DNA of 64,000 nucleotides from Chrysaora quinquecirrha (lineage: Eukaryota; Cnidaria; Scyphozoa; Semaeostomeae; Pelagiidae), in assembly GCA_014526335.1 (NCBI GenBank), contig JACTAT010000021.1, positions 2,120,195-2,184,194 of the forward strand. The letters run 5' to 3'. Each line of letters begins with the position of its first letter. Positions within the stretch are counted from its first letter, which is position 1. Shown here piece by piece: positions 57,104 through 64,000 of this stretch. Position numbers and translations under genes: made by a program. The notes under the pieces are model-generated. The model made no database searches. It saw nothing but the letters and a program-made list of their open reading frames with translations, and was not told the origin of the DNA.

Positions 57104-57187
57104 GTCAGGATGGTCGAATGGTTGAGGGCGCTGCGTTCAGGTAGCAGTCCACTAATGTGGACATGGGTTCGAGTCCCGTCCACCAGT
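57104..57187 (+). pseudogene. Decayed tRNA-Leu (CAG) copy
   Basis: It is closely similar to the tRNA 300 bases upstream, with A box, CAG anticodon (57138-57140) and B box GGTTCGAGTCC. However, the 3' acceptor strand (CCACCAG) no longer pairs with the 5' strand GTCAGGA, and the anticodon stem has a G-A mismatch. It may be dead or a tRNA-like remnant. Confidence 0.6.
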
Positions 57188-57577
57188 ACTCGGACATGTA
57201 TTTTGAACGCAGCTTCACCAAACTTGAAACTTAATTGTGCAAACATTCGCATTTTATTCAGGTCTACGGGAAAGCGAGGATAATTTTCGAAACAGCAAAA
57301 ACAATAAAAAGAAACTAATTTTCCGATTTTTATGATATTTTTCCATCACCTATCTTAACAGCTATCTTTCGCAGGATAACCATACAAATATAACGATCAT
57401 GATTTTATTAAATTATACTTATTGTAACAGATAATTATGACTAGGAAGACATTTATCAGTTATTCGTGTAATTTATGAATTTAAATAAATGACATTCGTG
57501 AAGACTCTGATCCTGAACCACAGTTTTTAATGACTTTTATCTTTTCGTTTCTTGTTTCATTTGATAGTTTGGTTTGA

Positions 57578-57633
57578 TTATCGAAGTAGGCGCTCAATGG
57601 CCGCATTAACATCCCCTCCTGTTGCTGTCAAAG
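57578..57633 (-). CDS. UBQLN: Ubiquilin last exon: end of UBA domain and stop
   Basis: The 56-base exon reads [17 protein letters not shown] and stops, completing the third helix of the UBA domain that begins in the previous exon ([11 protein letters not shown]). Acceptor is TTTTACAG. A minus-strand AATAAA at 57409-57404, about 170 bases past the stop, is a candidate polyadenylation signal. Confidence 0.92.
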
Positions 57634-60600
57634 CTGTAAAAGATAGAAAGTTCAATTAGTTTTAGAACGAAGAGATTGGTTAATTGTTGTACAGCTGCGG
57701 CTTATGACTGCCTGTGCTTATTTTTTGAGAATATAAATGAATAAGAATACACACTTTTCATTTTAGAAAGAACTTAACTCAAGATCTAGTTCCTAAAGTT
57801 CTTTATTTTCGGACCCCTTTTAATTAAATTGTAGTACCAAAAGTTCCTTAATAGTTCCTAAACTTTAACTGCATATTAATCACCATGACTATTATAAGGA
57901 CATACTTGTATGTGAACAAAGCCGGCAAATACTCAAGGAAACATACAATATGTGAGTTTTGATCTCAAATAAACGGCTTCTTAATTCTTGATTGTTTGCA
58001 GTTAGAAGGGTTCAAAGTTGCAAAACTTCTTATCGATTGAAGTGGCAAATAGTTCCATGTATGTAGTGCAGCATATTCAAATGCTCTCTTGCCAAAAGTT
58101 TTGGTTCTTACCCTTTGGATTTCAAGTAGGGAAAGCTCTAATGATTAAGACCGTTGCAAGGAATCTCAGATTGGGTGGGGGGGACTGAACAATAGAAAAG
58201 TATTCCCGCTTCCGACTGCTCTGAATGATCGAAGTGCTCTGGAAGCTTTTTTACTGATCAATAATCCTTTTAATTAAGCTAGTCCGATATTGTTCATACA
58301 TTTAAACACCAGCAACGAAATTTTATTAGAGTATGAAAGCTGGAGGTAATAGCAATATGGAAGAAATACCTTGTAAATTGGCAGCTCTGTCTACAAATCC
58401 CATAGCAGCAAGCTGCTCAAGTTGGGCTCTGAATCGTTCTTCTGGAGGCTGCTGGGATTGGCCCATTTGTTGTTGCAGTAAATTTTGAAACATTTGACTT
58501 AACAGCGGATTGGCAGTCGATTGAGATGTTGATGTTGTTGTAGTAGGGTTTGCTGTGGTTGCTGTTGACGACGATGTAGCAGTATTTGTTGTACCTTGGC
58601 TGCTAGTTGTTGTTGGAGTTGTTGTGGTTGTTTGGAAAGAGGATAGCGTTGGTGATGGCGTCATGCCAAGGATTGGAAGCAGTTCAGGCGCATCTTGTTG
58701 TAGTTGTTGTATGCCTGTTTGTATTTGATTGATGGCTTGCAGAACACGTGGGTTGGTCATTGCTCTCTGTATTGCGGGGTTCTGCATCTGTTGATTGAAT
58801 GAGATGAACGATAACATAAATTTACAGTAGCATCTGGAAAGAATCAAGACAACAAAAGGCCTGGCTTAACTAGGAGACATTTCGCGCGCGACATTGATGT
58901 CCCCTCGGTGTCTCCCAGTTTAGCCACCTCGGAAACTTTGTAGCGCGACAAAATTTGTAGCAAGAGACACACAAATGTTTCTGGGAGACAACAGATGACT
59001 CGGGGGACATGGTGCTCGCTCGTCACTCGCATGTTTAGCCACCCTGGGAGACACGCCAAATGCAGTGTCGCGCGTGACAAGTCTGCTAGTTTAGCCATAG
59101 CTTAACGGTCACGCGTTATCGTCGAACGGTCACGCGGTTAATTGACGGTCGATAACAACCAAAGAAAATTTTACGTCACACTCAAGGCATGCCTATTTTT
59201 CATTGTTAAGTGAGGAAGGTTTGCATCTAGGCCTATTTTGGTCTGAAGGAAGGTTGAACACCTTCCTTAACTCTCATCTGGGCATTTCAATAAACTAAAA
59301 TCAAAAATAGAACTAATTTCAGCAGCATTATTGATAAGACTACCAGTTATAAATATCAACATTAGCTAACTACAAACTAGCATTCTCCAACTTTGAATGC
59401 CAACCATACGAGATACACTATGACATATCAAAAACGAAAACGAACGATTATCATAATCATAACATTTCAGTGAAGCAATAATACAATATATAAAAGAAAT
59501 TCATACATACTTGTTGCAGCACGGTTGGTAACTGGGCTGACAGCTAAAATCGTAAAAAAAATATATAAGTATAGATGTAAATTTTAAATGCATCATTCTG
59601 CACTAATTTCAGACTATAAGCGTTATTAAAGTTGTTTGCATTTGCAGGCATCGGCTTTTTATCTTAATTTCCTTGATGTGGTAGAATTGGGCGTTACACA
59701 CCCTAGGATGAACGACATCTATCCTATTGCCTGAGGCTTAGTGGTACTTAGAGAAGCATCGTGTACCATACAAATGTTCTCATACGATTTGGAGTGTTCA
59801 GTGATAATTTCCCAAGCAGTGGCTAAAAACAATTATAGGCCTTAACCAAGCTACAGTCATACCATAATAGGTGAACGTATTATATAGTTTAAACTTTACA
59901 GTCTATTTGCAAATCCAGCTCAAGTATAAGTACTAAAACAGCGACCTTCCCTAAATTTCTATTTCCTGAAATGTTGACACAAGTAGGCAATTCCCTTTAT
60001 CTGAGTGCCTTTACCCTTCTAAGTAAATTTCTCAAACTCAACGATGTAGGCACGATATCCTACGATTTACATGGAATTGATGCCTCATTAGAATGAAGAA
60101 AGCTCACCTGTTCTGCTAATTGTGGATTACTTGAGAACATCGGATGACTGCGTAGAAGCTAAGAGACGAGAAACAACTTTCATCAACTGATTGTTTCAAT
60201 TTGATAGGCGCTGTAATGGTTGCTATCTACCTTACTCAATTCGGGCTTGCGCTTGCGTTATGGGGCTCGATCACTGGAAGCTTTTTAGGGTAACCTAATG
60301 GAAGAAAAACCTTCGGCTGTGGGATTTGGAGAGTGTTTTGGCAATGTTGTTGAGTTTAGCTCAGTAGTAAACCACTATAGAAAACCTAATGCTTGTGTTT
60401 GCCATTCAGGAATATATGTAGGACACTGGCAGAGGCTTGAAATAGACGAAACACAGAAGCCCAACGGAACTAGTTTAAGTTAGAAAGCTCTATCTTCAAT
60501 CAAAGGCAAAGTTAAATTTGGTTCTTCCCCTGTTCATTACGTTGCTTGGATGAAAAAGCTGAGAAGCTGTGAAAAACATTAACTAAATAATGCTATTTTG

Positions 60601-63594
60601 ACTATTTTCGATCCCACAAATGAAATAAATAATACCAAGATCAAGAACCAAATTTGCCATTGCCTGTTGATGGGAGACGGAGCTCTCACAAAACGATACC
60701 CCGACAAACATCAAAGGCTTTTCATGATAAGTGATGACTATCCGATCTATTACTTGTAAGGCTCAACATAGCCGAAACACGAAAAAGTCACAACGGGAGG
60801 AGAGCCTTGGGCTGTATAATTTGGAGAGTTACTCGGCGATTTCATTGAGCTCTTTAGCTCAGTGGAGACGTCGTTGGCTCTCTGGTCATGCAGCCCAGGT
60901 TCCAACCCCATCTATTGTGTATGCCACTTATGGAGAAATCGATCCTAGTGTTCGCCATTCATGACAAATAAATACAAATATGTAAAGTGCTGAAGAAGGT
61001 TCAGCATAGCCGAAAGACAAAAATCAAATGGGAGGAGAGCCTTGGGCTGTATAGCTTGGAGAATTACTCTGGGATTTCATGGAGCTCTATAGCTCAGTGG
61101 AGACGTCGTTGGCTCTCTTGTCATGCAGTCCAGGTTGAATTACTTGATTATATTTCCAGCGACGTGATAAAAAAAGTGAAAATATAAGCAAGTAAATAAA
61201 CTTACACCACTCATGAGTTCAGGGTTTCTGGTCATTTGTTCCATCATTTGTTGCATATAAGGCGATTGCATCATATTTTGCATCAATTGAGGATTTGAAT
61301 TCACTTGCGAAAGGAGATTTTGCATTCCAGGTGTTTGGAACATCCCAGACTGGGCTCCTGCCAATCCACTAAGATAACAAATATCATACAGTAATTTTAG
61401 ATTAATGTAAGAAACTAATCAACATTATTTTTAGTAGATGTTCGAGTCTGAGTTGATCAAAAAAGGAAAAGTCTAGCTGGGTTGGTGTTGTGTTGTGACG
61501 AGCAATCAGCCCACAGAATCCAGTGGAAAGACTAATGGAATTGTTTGCAGTGCAGAGTTTAGGTGAGAAAACGAACTTTTTCTGTCTACACAGAACCGTC
61601 CATTTTATTTTGATGTATTCCACAACATGTGAATAAAACACCTTGCTTTGCCATATGATGAAAACAGTAATTTTCCCGGTGCAGGACTCAACAGTTTTCG
61701 TTATTAAATACTGCACTATTGCAGAATCATGGTTAAGTTTAAAAGAAAGGACCTGGGACTTAAGCAAATGACAACATGTTTGACCAGAAACCTTCAGCCA
61801 ATAATCTGGCTTTTACAGAAAAAAACCAAACAAAAGGTTGTTTACCTGAGTGGGTTTGTTGCAGCAGTGCTTGTTGATGACGTAGTTGATCCTGGTGTAG
61901 AACTTCGTGTAGTTCTGCTTGATGATGCCCATGGGTTGGGTAAAGGGAAGTATTCTCTGAGCCTAGTTGTGGATTACTATTTGCTGTTTCAGAATTTGCT
62001 GTTCCACCTATATCAGGGATAAAAAATGATTAATAAATTAAGATAACTGAAAACTGGAAAAATTTGGACAAATGATTTCGAACAAGGCATCCTTTCAGAG
62101 AAATACAGCTTATGCCAATCTCAGCAATTTTCTGTTGGACATCATGTCACAAGTGCTGGAACAGCTGATCCCCCGAGCTGATCTCACCATCAAATATCAA
62201 TTCTGTAGATTTTTCCGTAAGTGGCAAACCACATTTTATGGTATTGAAACCCTAGACTGCGGGATGAGAGAGCCCACAAAAATTTCACTGAGCTAAAAGG
62301 CTCAATGAAATCGTCGAGTAATTCTCCAACTCATAAAGCCCAATGTTCTCCAGCGTTTCGGCTATACTGAGCCTTCCTCGGTACTGTACATATATTTATA
62401 TATTTTTCATGAATTGCAAACTCGTCCAGTATCAACCGCACTGACTTATGATTTAATTATCCAAATTTAAATCAAATTGAGAAGTGAAAGTTGCTCGTTG
62501 TTTACCTGTTTGTCCACCAGCTAAAGCAGCAAACGGGTTTGCAATGTTTTGCATCTAAAATAAACAAAAAAAATCACGATTGTGAACATCTCTGGACATA
62601 CTTAAAAACCTTTTTTCGTCTGACACTCCTCTGAGTATCAACATCAGAAACAGACCGAAAGAACTGACTAAAGACAGAATTTAGGACCACTTTCCACAAG
62701 CCTAAAGTCAACTCAGCTGACCATCCAACAGAGATCAGTAAATGAGTACACAGGGTATTCATTCTAGAATATCAGTCTGGGATGCAAGCTGCAGGTCCAA
62801 ATCAGCTTCAAAGCTACCGGAGCCCCAACCTACTTTAACAAGTAGATATTGCTTGCTTGCTTGCTTGCTTGCTTGAAAGCACATGGTCGGATTTGGTTTT
62901 CAAAATTGTTATCAACGATTAAGTGCAGTACAATCATGTGCAAATGATGACAAAATTGAGAAAACAAAAAAGTACGGCATTGAACGTAAAATCGAACCTG
63001 TTCTTGAGCAGCATCCATCATGGGTTCTTGTATATCAGTGTATAGTCTTCTTAATGCATTAAAACCACCAGGAATACTCTGTATACAAATAACAATGATA
63101 TTACCAATAAAAAAAGTTATAATTTTGATACGCAAATTTCAAATGGTTGACGAACAATGTTTGATCGTTTGGCCAGGGCCTAAAACATTATTGTAATACA
63201 AAATAGACAAGGCGATAGATGAAGTGAATATGTAAATGAGTCTTTAATTAAATTACCTCAAGATTGCTGAGAGCTCTGTCTTGATTTCGCATCATCTCTT
63301 GCATCATAGATGGATTCGTTGCCATCTCAAATGTCTGATAATAACAAACAATACTGCGATAAACAGCGGAAAAATTTTCGGGTATTATTATTTGTTTCGG
63401 TCTGTTTCTGACGTTTATACTCTGAAGAGTGTCAGGCGTAAAGCTTTGAGGTATGCCGAAAATTTTTCCGCTGTTTATCGCAATTCTGAGTTTTGCACAA
63501 CTCAAAAAAAATATATTTGAATTCATTTTTCCATTATACTTACTTGTCTGAGTAATTCTGGGTTGTTTAAGAGGTGTGATATCTCTGGATTACT
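57578..63594 (-). CDS. UBQLN: Ubiquilin (proteasome shuttle factor), 3' exons; N-terminal part off the right edge
   Basis: Ten GT-AG exons are seen: 63544-63594, 63257-63334, 62998-63078, 62506-62554, 61846-62007, 61206-61368, 60108-60158, 59511-59543, 58370-58787 and 57578-57633 (stop TAA at 57578-57580). The product reads [83 protein letters not shown] and a C-terminal UBA domain. These match ubiquilin STI1 repeats and UBA almost word for word. Ubiquilins carry ubiquitylated clients to the proteasome using an N-terminal ubiquitin-like domain, absent here and expected beyond base 64000. I see no upstream exon in 63.6-64.0 kb. One exon (61846-62007) is a base short. Confidence 0.95.
58370..62007 (-). 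CDS. UBQLN: Ubiquilin exons: linker, second STI1 region and Thr/Ser-rich stretch
   Basis: Exons 61846-62007, 61206-61368, 60108-60158, 59511-59543 (only 33 bases) and 58370-58787. The first reads [20 protein letters not shown], then shifts frame at about 61943 to [16 protein letters not shown], as in other ubiquilins; one added base closes the phase. The second STI1 region follows ([37 protein letters not shown]). Exon 58370-58787 then has a Thr/Ser-rich linker before the UBA domain starts at [18 protein letters not shown]. Confidence 0.9.
58858..59101. mobile_element. MITE family B copy (best preserved)
   Basis: Left GGCTTAACTAGGAGACAT and right GTCTGCTAGTTTAGCCATAG are inverted. Internal GTCTCCCAGTTTAGCCACCT and GTTTAGCCACCCTGGGAGAC also form an inverted pair. 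It is in a ubiquilin intron. Confidence 0.7.
60250..61140 (+). repeat. Three SINEs (GGGAGGAGAGCC family) in a ubiquilin intron
   Basis: Units at about 60250-60470 (divergent), 60750-60975 and 60985-61140. The second and third show AGCTCTATAGCTCAGTGGAG as an A box and GTCCAGGTT with GTTCCAACCC as a B-box area. GAGACGTCGTTGGCTCTCT and TGTATAACTTGGAGAGTTAC identify the family. The tail is ATTCATGACAAATA. Confidence 0.7.
62200..62405 (-). repeat. SINE copy (GGGAGGAGAGCC family), reverse orientation
   Basis: TTTATGGTATTGAAACCCTA, GATGAGAGAGCCCACAAAAA, GAGCTAAAAGGCTCAATGAA and GTTTCGGCTATACTGAGCCT are reverse family strings. Confidence 0.65.
62506..63594 (-). CDS. UBQLN: Ubiquilin exons: first STI1 region
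   Basis: Exons 63544-63594, 63257-63334, 62998-63078 (all phase 0) and 62506-62554 (ends phase 1). They encode [56 protein letters not shown] and [16 protein letters not shown]1 repeats bind hydrophobic client segments. The donor after 62998 is GTTCGA, weak but supported by the protein. Confidence 0.92.
62595..62800. mobile_element. MITE family C, reverse copy
   Basis: CGTCTGACACTCCTCTGAGT and CAACATCAGAAACAGACCGA are the reverse complement of the family C core. Confidence 0.55.
63138..63183. mobile_element. MITE family A, single end
   Basis: CAATGTTTGATCGTTTGGCC then AGGGCCTAAA is the clean right end of family A; the rest is absent. Confidence 0.55.
63355..63481. mobile_element. MITE family C, minimal copy with 27-bp inverted repeats
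   Basis: The left arm TGCGATAAACAGCGGAAAAA continuing TTTTCGG is repeated inverted at the right (CCGAAAATTTTTCCGCTGTT then TATCGCA). The core GTCTGTTTCTGACGTTTATA is shared with the long copies. It lies in a ubiquilin intron. Confidence 0.8.
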
Positions 63595-64000
63595 CTGTGA
63601 AAAGTACAAAATGCACTATGAATTCGGCCGTTGTTTTTAGAAAAAAATGAATAAATGAAAAAGGGAAAATAGAGTATTAAAATGAATTAAGATGTCTGAT
63701 GCTTTGAGCAACAAAGAAAGCAATCTCGTCATGAGATGCACACAATGCTACGCAAACATTGCTGTCCACATTGTGTGGGGTGACAGCTGTGATAAATCTA
63801 CCGGTGTATCAGCCTTCTGCAAGCGTACTGGTCAGTATTCGTGATAATGTACCGGTGTACCAGTTTTCACGCATGCGGATTTTAAGGCTTTGATTTCTTC
63901 ATGGTGCATTAAACATTGCCGTCCATATTCGACCCTGATATCGATCTGGTCAATATTAAATTTAATTCGTTAATAAAATAATATATACGTTTAAGGCCCT
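63595..64000. other. Right-edge intron of ubiquilin, nothing recognised
   Basis: No exon, tRNA or repeat end is seen in this stretch. It includes two similar strings, CTACCGGTGTATCAGC and GTACCGGTGTACCAGT, at 63798 and 63850. Confidence 0.5.

Overview
This is AT-rich animal (metazoan) DNA. Two protein-coding genes, both on the minus strand, fill the window. Each is split into many small exons with GT-AG introns. The introns are full of short tRNA-derived SINEs, MITE-like inverted-repeat elements and simple-sequence arrays. The gene content and intron style suggest an invertebrate, possibly a cnidarian, but the sequence does not fix the phylum.

Gene 1 occupies about 0.36-55.96 kb and runs off the left edge. 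It is an ortholog of the very large adhesion GPCR ADGRV1 (VLGR1/GPR98/MASS1). I traced 67 coding exons, about 16.3 kb of coding sequence or roughly 5,440 residues. In order they encode a signal peptide, about 10 Calx-beta repeats, a LamG/pentraxin-like domain (41.4-43.6 kb), about 13 more Calx-beta repeats, a block of EAR/EPTP repeats (24.0-26.9 kb), and about 12-15 further Calx-beta repeats that become degenerate towards the C-terminus. This matches the domain order known for the vertebrate protein. The GAIN/GPS region and seven-helix domain are not in the window and should lie to the left. A probable 5' UTR exon sits near 56.3 kb.

Between the genes (55.96-57.58 kb) are one good tRNA-Leu(CAG), a decayed second copy and a 3'-half remnant of a third. 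Gene 2 (57.58-63.59 kb, continuing off the right edge) is a ubiquilin. Its STI1 repeats and C-terminal UBA domain are present; the N-terminal ubiquitin-like domain would lie to the right.

Several conserved exons in both genes are one base short of an open frame (near 20.71, 30.47, 33.13, 37.03, 37.05, 52.70 and 61.94 kb). Flanking splice phases close exactly when the missing base is allowed for. That pattern, shared by two unrelated genes, fits consensus-sequence deletions better than gene decay. One further exon (40.19-40.42 kb) does not close in phase on either side.

The mobile fraction includes at least five inverted-repeat element families: A (about 14 copies of a TGGCCAAACGATCAAACATTG element), B (TTTAGCCA...GGAGACA ends), C (27-bp inverted repeats), D (ATACTAGACGTGCCGCCCA ends) and a 1.4-kb element packed with TTTGGTACGAA motifs. 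Several SINE families carry tRNA-like A and B boxes. I found no CRISPR array, operon or other prokaryotic feature.
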